DNA of 64,000 nucleotides from Phoebastria nigripes (Eukaryota; Chordata; Aves; Procellariiformes; Diomedeidae). This document shows positions 25,446-37,978 of this stretch, one piece after another. The translations under genes and the position numbers were made by a program. The notes under the pieces were generated by a model that had not been told where the DNA came from, did no database searches, and saw only the letters and a list, made by a program, of their open reading frames with translations. Numbering within the stretch: position 1 is the first letter of the stretch; the number at the start of each line of letters is the position of its first letter. The stretch lies in the NCBI GenBank assembly GCA_035582835.1, contig JAYKAV010003058.1:215925-279924 (forward strand), in the 5' to 3' direction.

Positions 25446-28400
25446 GAAATGTGTTCACTTAGGGAGTGAGACACGTGGGTCCCGTGAGTTTTGAAATCTC
25501 TTCCTTTTCTTTACCCTGGAGATGTCTTTAAAAGTTAATTTAAACCTGCCAGGGTAAATTTGAAGTGTTTTAATGCTGTGACATGTGCAGTGCCACTACA
25601 GACATTTAAAGAAATGCTAACCAACTCTTTGGCTTATCACTGCTGTTGGACCACTTAACACTGCCCTCTTGAACCAAACCGTTATGAAGGACGAAAAAGC
25701 CTCTCTGAACTAGCTTCACTTTAGCTTAATCCCTGCTTAAAGCAAATGAGCTATAGCTAAAAATCAGGCAAGATTCATTAATAAAGCTGAGGAAGAGGAG
25801 GCCAGGGAAGGCATAAAGATACAGTATGGCTGGTCCAAAGCTGCAGAAAGGCCTTTAGCAGAGGCAGTGTGTCAGGGACACGAATCAGTTCAGTGTTGAA
25901 AGGTCTGGGCTGCTCAGTGGGATACAGGNGTTTTAAATAAAAATCCTGTGTCCTGCCTTAAAAAGTCCACAGGAAAGATTCCCCAGACTTTCTAATGTGA
26001 TAACCTGTGTGCTGGGAGGGGGGACCGATAGCCATTCAGAGTGTAACCTCAGGAGAGAAACTTGTACAATTGAGGGCAAGGTCTGCCTCTTTGCTGCATG
26101 TCCAAGGACACAGGATTCACTGTGTTTACATCTTGCAATTGCTCTTAAATGTAGAGATGTAAAACTCACCTCAAAACGTGTCAGTCTCTACGAGCTAGGC
26201 AAACAGTTCCCATCAGAAATGGGCAGGGCCTTGGGGAATTATTTATACAATGAGTTAGAAAGACAGCCAGTGGTGAGAAGTGTCCAGGTGAAGCAAGGTA
26301 ATTTGTAAAGCAAGAGTAACTTTCTATGAAAATAAAGAGAGGGATAAAAAAACCAGTTCGTCCCTGTGAGAGGAGCTGAGATCAGACATTATTGCTTTCT
26401 GGAAGAAATACCAGGGTTACACGTGAAGGAGTTAAACCAGGCATCAGACCAAAAGTGACATCTATCAATGGCTTGTGAAAAGCTTAATAGGAAGAACATG
26501 TGAAGTTAAATGGTTAGCTGTTGAAGAAGACTTTGACATTACTAGCTTTTGTGAAACATGGTGGCATGGCAAAAATCAATGGGAAACTTTAGTACTTGGC
26601 TATAAAACCATAAAGGAAAGAGTTTCAATTTAAGTGATGAGGGAATAGCACCTCAGCCTAGAAAGATCCCTAGAAAGAAAGAATGCAAAAGTCAACTCTA
26701 TGGCAGAGTTTACAAACAGGCTTAAAACATTGTACACGGGAATACAAATACGCTCCAGAATTACCAGCTCCAGTATTTTTCACATTGAGATGTGAAAGAT
26801 CATTTTTAATGTCTTAATTATTCCTTTATTCAAAAACTTGTTCAGTGAAAGCCTTTTGTAAGTGCAGCCTGTGACTCCACAGTTCTGCCTTCTCCGATCT
26901 GAAAGCCTTCTATCCAAAAATCTGCTCGTGTAGAGATTAATATGGTAGCAACTGGCAAATCTCATGCTCAACTGGCCAGTGCCTTTGGAGGCAAACCAGG
27001 TGGCAAACGTAGTTATGCGGGAGGTTGGAACAGGTGATCTAATAGTCATTGCTGTTTCTTACTTAAAATACCTGACTTCTGCCAGGGGTGAATTCATGTG
27101 CAGAAGGAGAAACAGGCTAGAGCCCATTTCTTACACTGTTCCTGGTCATGACAGGCTGCCCTGCTCTGCTGCTCCCTAACCACATTAGAGATGCTTCTGG
27201 TCCTGCCTCCCGGGGCTGGCTGCCACTCGGACAGCAGTTAGAGCAGCAAATTAAACTGTGGAGGAAGGAGGGTGAGGGCATGATACACAGACAATCTTCT
27301 CATGGTGGATGTGGGGGAAGCCGTCACATTAATATGTGAAAACCAGGCGTAACTGGTGGAAAAAGAAAAAAAAATAGTAAATGGTGCCAACAAAAGTGAT
27401 TGCTTCTTAATGATGTGTGTTGTTAACAGATGAAGTTTCTTGTTACGTATGTCTTTTATGGGAAGAAAGCTGCACTCTAATAGGCAGGAGACATGATGTT
27501 ACACAGCTTAAAGTCTGCATGTAAAGTTTTTCTTCTTTCTTGTGGAGTGTTCCAGAATGATCTTGTTGCAAAAGAAACCTTAACCAAACAGTCAACTGGT
27601 TGATTCTTCAAGTCTTCAGCAGCTTATGTAAAATAAGTACAGACAACCTTAAATTTGTAACAAAGGAGAGTAAACAGCAACTTGCTAGGGAATTTATTTG
27701 ATCTATNTATTCAAACTGACAGTCCTCTGAATTTCAGTCTGCGCTGCTTGAGAAAGAAGAAAATTTCCATAGGGTTCATGTTAGTGGTTGATTCAGAATG
27801 CCTATTATAATTGTGAAATATTGGTAGGAATGGATTGAGATATATTCATGACAGTAGGTGGACTAATAGAATTCAGTGACTTTATTTAAAATGTGCAGGA
27901 GTTTATTATAATACTGTAATAGAAATGCCATTTACCCTGACGGGAGGAGAGGGAAAAGCCCTGTCAATGAATAATAATGAAGTTATTTAAATGTCAACTT
28001 TCTTGCAAATAGTTTGCAAAATATAAATTATTCTGCATGTTTCTAGTTTTGTTTTAATTTATTACTCGGGGAAGTCAGAGCTTCAGTCCCACAGTTTTGG
28101 TATTTTTTTATACTGTCAAATGAACTAGTAATAATTAAAATGTTTATCTTCTTGGGTGTTTGCAGAAATCATTCTGCTTTACTGAAAAAATAGGGAGTCT
28201 GATTCTAAACAGCTACTGGCAAAATTTGGGACAAATTTAATGGAAGCAATTACAACTAAAATGGTGGGACAGGTGTGAAGTTCAGAACTGAGTCTAAATA
28301 CTCTGTTTCTGAATATTGTTCTTTTACTAAGTATCGTCTGTATTTTGGTAACATCCACAATGTCCTAACACATATCTCCTTTTTTTTTTTTTTCCCCCCA

Positions 28401-30541
28401 TATTTAGTTAGATTTGCACATATATCAAATCTCTATGAAGACCTTCCTGTTTCAAACTTATCTGGACTTATTTTGACTTAGCCTGTAACTGTACCAAGCC
28501 AAATCAAGCCAAAATGAAACAATTTACACAGGGATTTAAATTAATTTGATGAAACATGTATAAACACCCCCCGCCCCCCAAATAATTTGAGAAACCATTG
28601 CAACATGCATGTCTACACAAGAGCTAATAAAATAGGGCTTGCTGTTTACTCATTTACATATAGCTATTTCAGTAGCTGTGCCTTTTCAACAGATGGTTCA
28701 GAAGGTATAGAGTTTCATTTTTGTGTTTTCAGCTCTACAGGTCTGGGGTTTAGTCCTTTCAGATGATTTATCCAGGCATTTGCTTGCTCTGCTCATGTTA
28801 TACGGCTGCACTAAAACTGAGTTCTCTCTGCAGAGCTTCAGAGAAGCAGCCTACCACACAAAGTGTGGGAGATGTTGGTTGATGCATATCTGTTCCCCTT
28901 CAGATAACTGGGACTGAATTTGTTGATCCTACACTGTCGTTACTGCCTACACCCTGCTGAGGTGCATCTCTCTTTTGCAACACTTCCAGGTTAGGCTGGC
29001 TTCTTGGATNACCAAATGGCTGATATGTTTTCGTGGGTTAGGAGTCTCATGCTGCTTTATACACCCGTTTAATAAGAAAAATGAAGAGCTTATTATCCAG
29101 GCTGCTAATCAATTCCTGCTTGTATACATATATGTAATAGGAATGAGATGAATGCAGGTTGGTGATACCCCTGGCTTAGATCCCAACAGAGGCTTCACGT
29201 GTACGCAGTGTTTCATTCGATACAATTCTTTTGTTCCACTGCTCTGTGTGTGTGTATCTGTCACTTTTTTTTGTGCTAAAGCACTTCTAGGTGCCTATCT
29301 GCTGTTGTATAACATTTACCTCCCTGTTAAAATTACGGGTAATTGTAAAGTGGTATAAGAGAAACAACAACTTGTAACTGGGCGGGTAGAAGGACTGGCT
29401 ATTGCTAGTTTAGAACATGATAATGAGAGTAAGATCTAATAGTAGCTCCTTTGATTGCTTGTGTATTTGTTCATCTGCAAAAAATGATGTTTTTCTAAGC
29501 TTTCCAATCTTTCAGTTCCTTTTATAGATGTTGACAGAAGTACACGCTTCCATCTGGATATAACGTTACCTGTAAATAAAGCTATGAATGCAAAATAATT
29601 GCCTAGAGATTTGAAGTAAGAAATGGCTGGCAATTCTGACAAAGATTGCCATTTGCAATAGGCCTTCGACATCTGTTTGCCTGTGCTGCGGCAGGGGTAC
29701 TGGCTGCTTTTCTTTAACCGTTTCAAAGCAAGTTTTTTGTGTCAGATTTTCTTCGCTCCTATCCCCTTTTGAAGGGTCCTCATTTTGAAATCACTGTCAC
29801 TGGTATAAAGAAGAGCTGCATTACTTCATTAATATATTTTTTTCCAACTCAGCAGGTCAGATTTAGTCCTCACAATCTTTACATGTCTTTATCAGCCCAA
29901 ACTTCACAAAGGATAGGTTTTGGTTTTTAGGCAGACTGCAACAGAAATATTAATTGGTGGTGAGGTGGACGAGGTAACCAAAGTGAACCAGCAGTCCTTG
30001 GCAGGGCTGTGTTCAGCATCCTGCTGTGGCTCCCTTGACCTCAATGCTGGAACATCTCTGAAATACTCAGTAACAGAAATAACCGTAACAGTATCCTCCT
30101 CCTCAGTCCACTGAGGAAATAGCTCAGTTAGTTTGTATGTGCTCCTGAGAGACATGACCTTATAAAGGGAAAGATCAATCAGTAGATGAGAATTTGACGT
30201 TAATGTTCTAACCGACAAAGGTCATATATGCGCACAGGGGTGCATCTGTTTATTGGGGGAAAGGATGGAAAGGAAAAAGCTATGGTTGTAAACCATAGGT
30301 CAATTGTTATATGACCAGGACAGATAAATGCAGATGCTTCAATAAAGTTCCTGAATAGAAAGACTCAACTTTAATGCAAATCCACATTTTAGTGCAATTC
30401 ATCTTAATGGGTAAAACCCCAAGCTGCTGCCTTCTTGTTTTATTTGTGTACTGATTGCAAAATCTGAAATCCCAGAAGCTGTGGTATGAATGTAGGTGTG
30501 GAACCTGATCAAAAAATTTAACACCATCCACAATCTGCGTG

Positions 30542-30576
<35 letters not shown>

Positions 30577-31667
30577 AGGAAAAAAAAATTGTAGACATTA
30601 AGTGACTTAAATACCTTTGTGAATTTAACCATTATTTCCCAAGATAGGAGAGAACCTGGAAATAACGGGTGCCTAGGATTTACTTTAGAATGACTGGTTT
30701 TGGAGTGATTAGCAGAAGGGAAAATTCATGTTACTGCTTGCAAGTGAAGTTCTATATGGACCTATTTGTACATTTTAAAGACAAGATGCAGATTTATTAT
30801 CTGCAAGAATATGTTATACTTTTAAATGTCTCTGTTACCCAGATACATGTCACTTTTCTGCAATTTGTGGATACCAACTGTACTGGTTTGGGCTAATTAT
30901 CTAAATCCCCTGGATACTAGGACATCATTCAGGCAAGCATGAGCTGCATAATGAACAAAACCTCTGCTGATAACGTGTAACTGGAACCAAGATCAATTAA
31001 GAGTAGATGTTACAGGAACTCTGCACAGTCTTGTTTGTTCAGTTGTTTTGTTTTTCCCCAAGCCATGTAGTCAGTGTCTCTGTGGGCAACCCTCATATCA
31101 GAAATATATTATTTTCTCTACTGAATGGTGGCTCTTAAAGCAAGAATAAAGCACATGTGTCCATACTCTCTGCTAGTCCATGTGAAAAAAAAAAATATAA
31201 ATTGTAGGTGTAATGCTCATGTAGTTAGGTTTTCAAAAGGACATAAATGTTTTCTGCAGAAAACTGAACTCCAATTTCACAGAACAATCAGCTGGAGCAG
31301 CTACTTTGGAATATGCTGAGAAGAGACTCTTATCTTAACAAAATTAGTCTAAGCTTAGAGTATACAATGAATTGATAACTTTAGTCTTTTGCTGTCTGCT
31401 ATTTGGCATTTCTGGCAATCATTATCAACTTCTATACACAGAATTTAGCATTTCTTATTGTACATGTTTATTTTAAAATGCTTTGGGAAAATGCTGGTTT
31501 AATTTTTCCTAATCTAATTTAAATGCAAATTATAAGCACTCACATGATGCTGTGTGTATATAATTAAGTATCATTATATACTACATGAATCATTCAAAAA
31601 GCTCTAGAGAGCCATTCTGCTATGTAAAGCATGACTTATATTGAAAAGCNGCCAAGTGACTTGTGGT
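25446..31667. other. Intronic, no gene seen
   Basis: Increasingly AT-rich toward the exon (27640-28260, 31330-31640). Contains the poly-A tract at 30542 and a T run at about 28379-28393. No other exon was recognised. Confidence 0.55.
30542..30574 (+). repeat. Poly-A tract (33 A), followed by GGAGGA and 8-9 more A
   Basis: Thirty-three A with a short interrupted extension to about 30588. I checked for a retrocopy: the preceding 200 bases show no AATAAA at the usual distance and no recognisable coding sequence, so it is listed as a simple repeat. Confidence 0.9.
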
Positions 31668-31714
31668 TTTGTGATTAAGTGTTTGTACTTATGAAATCTC
31701 TCTTTGAATTGTAG
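31668..31714 (+). promoter_or_regulatory. Splice acceptor region of the SorCS exon
   Basis: A possible branch-point sequence (TGATTAA, about 31671-31677) lies roughly 40 bases before the exon. A pyrimidine-rich stretch (TCTCTCTTTG) follows at about 31698-31707, and the AG is at 31713-31714. The tract is short and interrupted, so this is a moderate acceptor, but it fits the reading frame exactly. The branch point is inferred from spacing and composition only. Confidence 0.75.
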
Positions 31715-31814
31715 GTCAACAGATTATGGGACAACGTATGAGAAACTGAATGATAAAGTTGGTNTGAAGACTATTTTGAGCTACTTGTATGTTTGTCCAA
31801 CAAACAAACGTAAG
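31715..31814 (+). CDS. SORCS1: Internal coding exon of a SorCS-family Vps10p sorting receptor, most likely SORCS1
   Basis: This 100-base exon begins with one base that completes a split codon (phase 2, probably Arg), followed by 33 codons ending exactly at the donor. It reads STDYGTTYEKLNDKVG, one ambiguous residue (codon NTG at 31764-31766), then KTILSYLYVCPTNKRK. From family knowledge this matches the N-terminal part of the Vps10p domain of SorCS receptors. STDYGTTY fits an Asp-box (S-x-D-x-G-x-T-W/Y), the turn that marks blades of the ten-bladed Vps10p beta-propeller. SorCS proteins are type I membrane receptors, mostly neuronal, that sort cargo such as neurotrophin receptors and APP through Golgi, endosomes and plasma membrane. 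The acceptor is a pyrimidine-rich stretch ending in TAG at 31712-31714; the donor is AAG|GTAGGT. I favour SORCS1 because I recall its Ile-Leu-Ser and Val-Cys-Pro in this stretch, where SORCS3 differs. It is probably about the third coding exon. The SorCS family call is near certain; the paralogue call is about three in four. Confidence 0.92.
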
Positions 31815-31820
31815 GTAGGT
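31815..31820 (+). promoter_or_regulatory. Splice donor of the SorCS exon (GTAGGT)
   Basis: The donor AAG|GTAGGT directly follows the last complete codon (Lys), giving a phase 0 intron. A second GT five bases upstream (GTAAGG, starting at 31810) forms an overlapping alternative donor that would shift the frame. The downstream site is preferred because it keeps the expected Lys-Arg-Lys residues. Confidence 0.8.
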
Positions 31821-33377
31821 GATAATGTGGTTGGCTCATTTTGACTTTATGATGCAATTTCTGTCCTGGTGATCTCTCCCAATTTCCTCAGTATCTGTTA
31901 CAATTTAAGTGGCCGGAAACTCTCTCTTTCTGTTTCCCTCCCTTTGAAAAAATATGTAGCTTTACCAGAATATAAGCCAGCTTGTACCACCTATACTACC
32001 TACCAGCGTACTTTAGGGAATATACGTTAGCAAAAGATGGCCATTAAATGGGTAGGCATAATAGGTATCATGCATTTAATTGTTTGCTTACCGTCTGGAT
32101 GGTGATGATTTTGTTGTCTGAAAGTGAGAGAGACTCATTAAAATGGCAGAAATGNATCTACAGTGGCCAGATTGTATGTAAAGTTATTTGTCTTTTAAGT
32201 GCTCCCAATAGTGAACTGAACAGGATTTGACGAATTCCTGCATAGAAAATGCCTTCTGAAGCCCAGAAGGTTTTAATCATGCAAGCACCCTACTGACTAA
32301 CAATTTACTAAAAATTTGTAACACTGACATATTCATAAAAGGAATCTGATGCCTTCTTTGAGATGCATTTCTGGCAAAATTTTTGTAGTTTTGGAGGTAT
32401 GCAATAGGAAGTGACGAAGCACGGTTCATAATAATGATGAAGACTTGTATTCTCACATATGCTAACATATGGATATGCTAGTAAACAATATTGTGTTTAA
32501 AGACTCTCCTTCACATGCTGTTTAAAAAAGGGTTTAACTCTCATATTTGGTGATAGGCAATCATTACTACTGGTGTTTGTGTGTGGAAGCTAAAAAGTAG
32601 TTTAAATTATCCTGAAATTACTAGCAATTTCATTTCAGATTTTCTCATATGTTGGTCCAGAAAAAAATGAATGAAAATAAAATCAAAACGTGATTAAATA
32701 AATGGCAGTGGTGACACCATTGTCCTCTTGACTTATTAGCTGTGAGGCTACAGTGCACACGCAGTGGGTGGAAGGCCCAACTCCAGCTCTTTACCAGAGG
32801 GAATATGAACCTGGCTAGAGTAGTTTTCTCTCCTTGCTTTCTGTCCTAGTGGATAGTTCAAGTTATTACAGGCAAAACTGAATTGTATCAGCAGAAAATG
32901 CTAGTGAAGACTCACTTCTAAAGGAGGCTGTGTATATTTGGGCAGCTGAGGTCACTATGATGCTGTTTTCATTATGCTGAAACATTTATGTATTCTTTAA
33001 GACGACTGTGAAAGGAAGAGNAAGCTGTCCTAACCAGAGAGGACAATGCTTAGCTTTGTAGTTCATGTTTAACTCTTTGTTCAAAAGAAACAGGCACTTC
33101 TAGGCATGAGTCATTTGACCTATTAAGAAATTGACCCTAGGATGATACAAATCATGTCCTAATGTCACCTACTTTTCTCCCATTGACTGTAAGTGGAAGT
33201 CTGTACCACCAGCTGAGGTGTAGACACGTGACAAGGTATACTTGATCCTACCCTCTACTCCCCTACCTGAGGCTGTGAATAATGTTTTGTTCATAACCAA
33301 GGAACCTTTGACTGATGTTCAAGGACTTTCTTCCTTCCCCTGCTAAAACAGTGTTTGCAAATACTGGAACATAAAAC

Positions 33378-33500
33378 TAGAGTGGACTTTTGGGATCATG
33401 CATTCCACTTCCTTGCTACAGGCAGCTGCCTCATGTGGTCCTAACAAGACAGCTATCAAGTGCTCTCTTAATGATATTCTGATTAATAGATTGTAGCTGC
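33378..33500 (-). mobile_element. Possible CR1 LINE remnant, minus orientation
   Basis: GTGGACTTTTGGGATCATGC followed by CATTCCACTTCCTTGCTACA and GGCAG resembles the reverse complement of the avian CR1 3' end ('gggacctctgggatcatctagtccaaccccctgc...caggcag'). Past 33430 the match fades. I cannot exclude chance similarity. Confidence 0.45.
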
Positions 33501-35186
33501 GGAATTCTAGTCCTTACCTATTCTGATGAATTTAGGTTTTGCTGGAAGGCCCTCGGAGAAAAAGAAGTTGGCTACTGCTTACCTTTGTAATGCCACCTGG
33601 TTGATTCCTCATACCTACCTACATTGCTATGATTATACAAGACTGGAAAAAGGTGTAGGGGTGGAGAGATAAATGATTGTAATCAAAACAAACAAGAAAA
33701 AGTATGGGTTCAAGTCTCCTGATGAAAGTCAGATTAAATTGGGATTAAAGGGTCCCAAATTAGTGGAGAGATGTCATCTCATTGCAGCTGACCCCTGATG
33801 AAGATATGAAGCTTTTCACTAGAAGCTAAAGAATGAAATTATCAGATCACTCAAATGTCCTTCAGGTTTGAGGTTTGAAAGGTTGGTCTCCTGGCACAGA
33901 AACTGCCAAACATCATGCCTGATGTTTGTTGGAGAGTAATACTGCTGTTCTCTAGAACTAAGAAGGATTTTAGCTGGGCAAAATCTGCATGATCCCTTAG
34001 CTATTGTGGTGCAGAGAAACCTAAGAAGAAACTAAGGGTTTTGAAAGCATGTTAAGCTGACTTAAGTGCAGGCTGGCTCTGAAAATCCTTCACCACCTCT
34101 GGCTGCACCTTCTCACTCCCTTCCTTGCACTGCCACCCTTGTTTGTGTAGCCATCTGGTGAGCTGGACTGAGGACTAATCTGCCTGAAAACTAATCCCTT
34201 TCCAGCTCAAAAAACAAACAGATGAAAGGAAGAAGCTTTCAGGTGGAAGGGTAGAACTGCCTGTTCTGGCAGTAGACTGCACTAAAGTTGGCCTGTAATC
34301 AATATGGGACAGTGCCAGAGGAAAGCTGCAACACCTGGGTTGAAAGGACCTATGTAATGGTCTAAGATTGAATTTTCCAAAACTTATTTCAGCAGGAGCA
34401 GAATTAGGCTTGCAGGGAGAACTTTTGGAGGCCATGCTTATGTTGTCTATTTCTGTAGAACATCAGGCCATTCCTCCAATAAACATTTAACTTTAGGGAC
34501 CTAGCTAGTCCCCCATGATTAAGAGGGCATGGGGAAGAGATTGTAGAGCTATATTATATTTCCACACTAAAAATACTTTCACAGTGAAAGCAAAAATACT
34601 AAAACTCAGGGTCTTTATCATACCTGCTGTGGAATGGAAAGCAGAAGGAAGCATATTTACAAATTTTGCCACCAAGAACATTTTCAGCAAAAAACGATGG
34701 ATTCTGAGACCTGTTTCTTTTTCCCCACCCGTGAAATTCTGGTAACACTGTGAGAAACTCTGGTTACTTTGAAAGTTGCATCTTGTTTCATTAATGTGGG
34801 CTGGGTGGGTAGCTGCAGACATTTTTTTTAAATGTAGGACTCAACTACTCTAAAATCCATGAATTTTATAACACTCATACTGTTTGTGTGAAGGGTTTAT
34901 ACACTGCTGCAGTTAATACTAGGCAAATGCTAACAGTGTGCGTTCCCTAAGTATTTGTTTTATGTGGTAAGTGATTTTTCTGACTGCACCTGCAACCTTT
35001 GATTTTCTTTGTTCTGCAAGGCATTCCTTAGCAGAGAGAAAAGGCTTCTTCAGTAGTGGAAAAGAAATGGTGCATTTTTTATCTTGAAGCTATTGGACAA
35101 GAGACCTTGCTACAGGAGTGATTCATTAGTGGGGCCAGCATGTACTTAACTTACTGAAGCTGCCTTCTTTCGAAAAAAAATCCTTT

Positions 35187-35226
35187 TAGCACATGCTTAA
35201 CTTTCAGGAATAGTCCCATTGAAACA
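35187..35226. repeat. Fragment of an old palindromic sauropsid repeat (MITE-like)
   Basis: AGCACATGCTTAACTTTCAG then GAATAGTCCCATTGAA matches one arm of a palindromic non-autonomous repeat common in turtles, crocodiles and birds ('gcacatgcttaactttaagcatgtgaatagtcccattgaagtcaatggga'). Only about 40 bases of one arm remain. I do not recall a reliable family name. Confidence 0.55.
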
Positions 35227-37782
35227 GAAGGTAAATGTTGAACTTTGCTGACTCAAGCCTGATTGCTTCTAATGAAAAAAACAAGTGTATCCTGTACATA
35301 GTCTTGTCTGTTCCTTGCAAACCAGAGCAGTTGGAACATTGAACTGTAGAATGCATGTAATTGGATTTATTCAAATAATAAATATATTTGTTCATGAATT
35401 TCTGATTATTTTCACATTCTGGAAAAGAACAAACAGCAACATGTGTTGAATAAATTGTTTGTTAAAATTTATTTGCTCTTATCCATCTAGAAAAAAAATG
35501 TATCTATAAATACAGGATTTGCAGAGCTTCCGACAGCCTATGAATGCCAATTTCTTTCTAAAAGCTTCCAGCTTCCAATTCTTGTCTCTTTATTGAATAA
35601 AATTAAATCCTTTAACCAGACATTGCAGGCAATGTCGTATTACAAAAGGGTGCTTTGAAAATAAAAATGAGAACAAAGTCAACCATTATTTACAATTTAA
35701 ACTGATGACCTATTGCTGTTGCTTGGTATTTTTCTGAATTACAGTATTGTCTTACGGAAATTACAGAAAATGGTGAGTAACATAGCTATGTATAAGTCCT
35801 GGCAGTAAGAAAGGTGGTAACCCTGTTTTTCAGTATTGTCTCCTTTCACTGAATTACTGTACTACCTGGTCGTATGACTGGTGACACAGATCAGGGGGAA
35901 ACAAATTGTAACGCATGGATCTTGCCAAAGACGCAGAGCCTGTTTGAGTATTTGTCAACAAGTTTCCAGAAGAGAGAATCCCCAANGTGCAATGAATCCC
36001 TAGGCTTAGGTATGTCAACATTGGTTTATTTATTAGGTTCATAGAGCCTTTTGTGAGGGGAAATAAAATGATTTAAATACTTCTACATGAAGAAATATTG
36101 TTTGGGAATAATGCACTGGTGGGTTAAAAATTAAACTAAAATAGAAATTCAAGTTGATATCTTGAAAATCCATTTTCGCAAAAGTTTGTCATTCGCTTTC
36201 CTAGAAACTCACATGCACTAAGTTTTATGGTCTTTCTTTATAAAAGCCTTTCAGATAGGTTGCTTTTAAGCATTGCATGGAAAATCATAGACCTGTGGAA
36301 AAAAAAAGGTGAATTGAGTGATGGTGGGGACTCTGCAATTGGTTTAACTAGAGGTTTTTGCCTCAAAAAGTGCTGCTGGCTAATTTAGACACTGTATCCT
36401 TGTATGAAGCACACTATGTTCTTTGCAGAGAGCCAGTTTGTGCAGCCTGTTGGTTCTTTGTACTTTCAAACCCCTTGTATCTGTGTATCTCCAGTTAATT
36501 AATAAAATGCTGGGTGACAGTATCTGCCAGCAACTTTTATGCTATTAGTAGGACTGGTGCACCAGATATTTCCTGTGGGTATTAATTTTTGTGGTTTTTA
36601 TTGTTTATTTTGTTTTCTCTCCCCCTTTCTTTCTGCAGGCCTGCCTTGAATGTCCCTTTATTCCTCCAACTGTTCAGATATTAATTGCTGTGTGGTACAG
36701 TGTCCTCTTTTCTTTCTCTCTAGATGAGGAGATGGATGGATTACAGATGCCTTCCTCTTCTTTTATATTTAGTGGTCACAATTAGCACCTTTATCACAGT
36801 GTGTTAAGCGCTGTCCTGTTATGTGTGTAGCTCCAAGATAATGGATATTTATTGTAAATATAATTGCATGGGTTTCAATGCTGGCTAGATCCCTAACTAC
36901 TTCAAATTCATTTCTATTAATGAGTTTTAAGTGAAAGGAAATGAAAGGAATGGTGGCCCAGCCTTCTGTTCTTTCTAGTGTTGGGGGGTGGTGGCGGAGA
37001 GAATAGTTGGCAAATGTTTCTATCAGTCAAGACAGGAGAAGATTTACCCTTATTAGCTGAAATGGGAATGATTGAGTGCTACTTGAACTCCTGTAATACC
37101 ACAGGATACAATTTGCTTCAGGGAGGTTCTCATTTTGGAATGTAAACCTCCCAGTTGTATAAAAGGTAAGACCCAGAACTGCGTGCTTTACACTGGCCTT
37201 TGCACCTGCTCTCCTGAGAGTTGGGGAAAATGTCTGTAGAGATGAACAGCACCTGACATTGCTGTTTCTCTGGAAGCTGCTACCCTCTGTTGCTAAAATC
37301 AGATTGGGACCACTTCTGAAAATCCTCTCTCTGACGTGTCTCACCATGGAAGCTTTCAGAAGTCTGATGTGATGGCAGGTCTCGATTTTTTTACTCAAGG
37401 AAAAACAGTTATTTCCAGTGGTGTCCTCCTTGTAGGCCNCTATAAATCTTAGTGTGAAGACTATCAGTTTATATTGGAGAAGTTAGAGCTCAGTGGAGCT
37501 CTAAGCACACCTCACTGTAGGCTGAGCCAGATCTTGTGGCTATCAAGGGATGGCATCCTTAGCAAATTAGGCATAGTGGGAGACCCAGGGTCTACGGTCG
37601 ATCAGTCATGCCAATAGCCCAAAGTGCTATTGCAGTCCACTCTTGCAGAGATAAAATCAATTCTTCTGTTGCTCTCCTCTTTTCATGTGGAAGGAAAGGT
37701 CCTTCTTAGCTNCAGGCTGTAAGTGCAGCCTTCAAAGAGACAGTCATAAGAGACCAAAAAGGCATTGTCTCACAGATGTGAA

Positions 37783-37978
37783 TGGTGGTTTTTTTGTGTG
37801 TGGTGGTTTTTTGTTTGTTTGTTTGGGGGTTTTTGGGTTTTTGGTTTGGTTTGGTTTTTTGGGGTTTTTTTTGTTGTTGTTTTGGTTTTTGGGGTTTTTG
37901 TTTGTTTGTTTTTGGGTTTTGTTTGGTTTTTTTGTTTGTTTGTTTTTTGTTTTTTGTTTTTTGTTTTTTGTTTTTTTT
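37783..37978 (+). repeat. 196-nt tract made only of G and T
   Basis: From 37783 to 37978 the + strand contains no A or C. The left and centre mix TTTG units with G runs (GGGGG at 37825, GGG at 37835, GGGG at 37861 and 37891, GGG at 37914). The right end is five GTTTTTT heptamers (G at 37942, 37949, 37956, 37963, 37970) and a T run. The open frames across it, including a Lys/Asn/Thr-rich one on the minus strand, are translation artefacts of the tract. Confidence 0.97.

Larger units (their letters stand above)
1..31714 (+). other. Intron upstream of the SorCS exon (5' end outside window)
   Basis: No second coding exon was seen between the window start and 31714. I looked for the short SorCS segment that should precede this exon, ending in a split Arg codon before a GT, and did not find it. 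The intron is therefore at least 31.7 kb in this window. Such length is usual for the 5' introns of SORCS1 and SORCS3, which span hundreds of kilobases in vertebrates. The intron assignment is inferred from the exon; an unrelated small RNA gene or antisense transcript could still lie inside. Confidence 0.8.

Noticed and set aside
33178..33215. Palindromic-repeat phrase 'cccattgactgtaagtggaagtctg'
   Set aside because: Close to a sauropsid repeat arm but too short and isolated to list as a feature.
36639..36785. Acceptor-like CTTTCTTTCTGCAG at about 36626-36639 followed by an open frame
   Set aside because: The translation does not resemble the next SorCS exon and no convincing donor closes it; pyrimidine-rich pseudo-acceptors are common in long introns.
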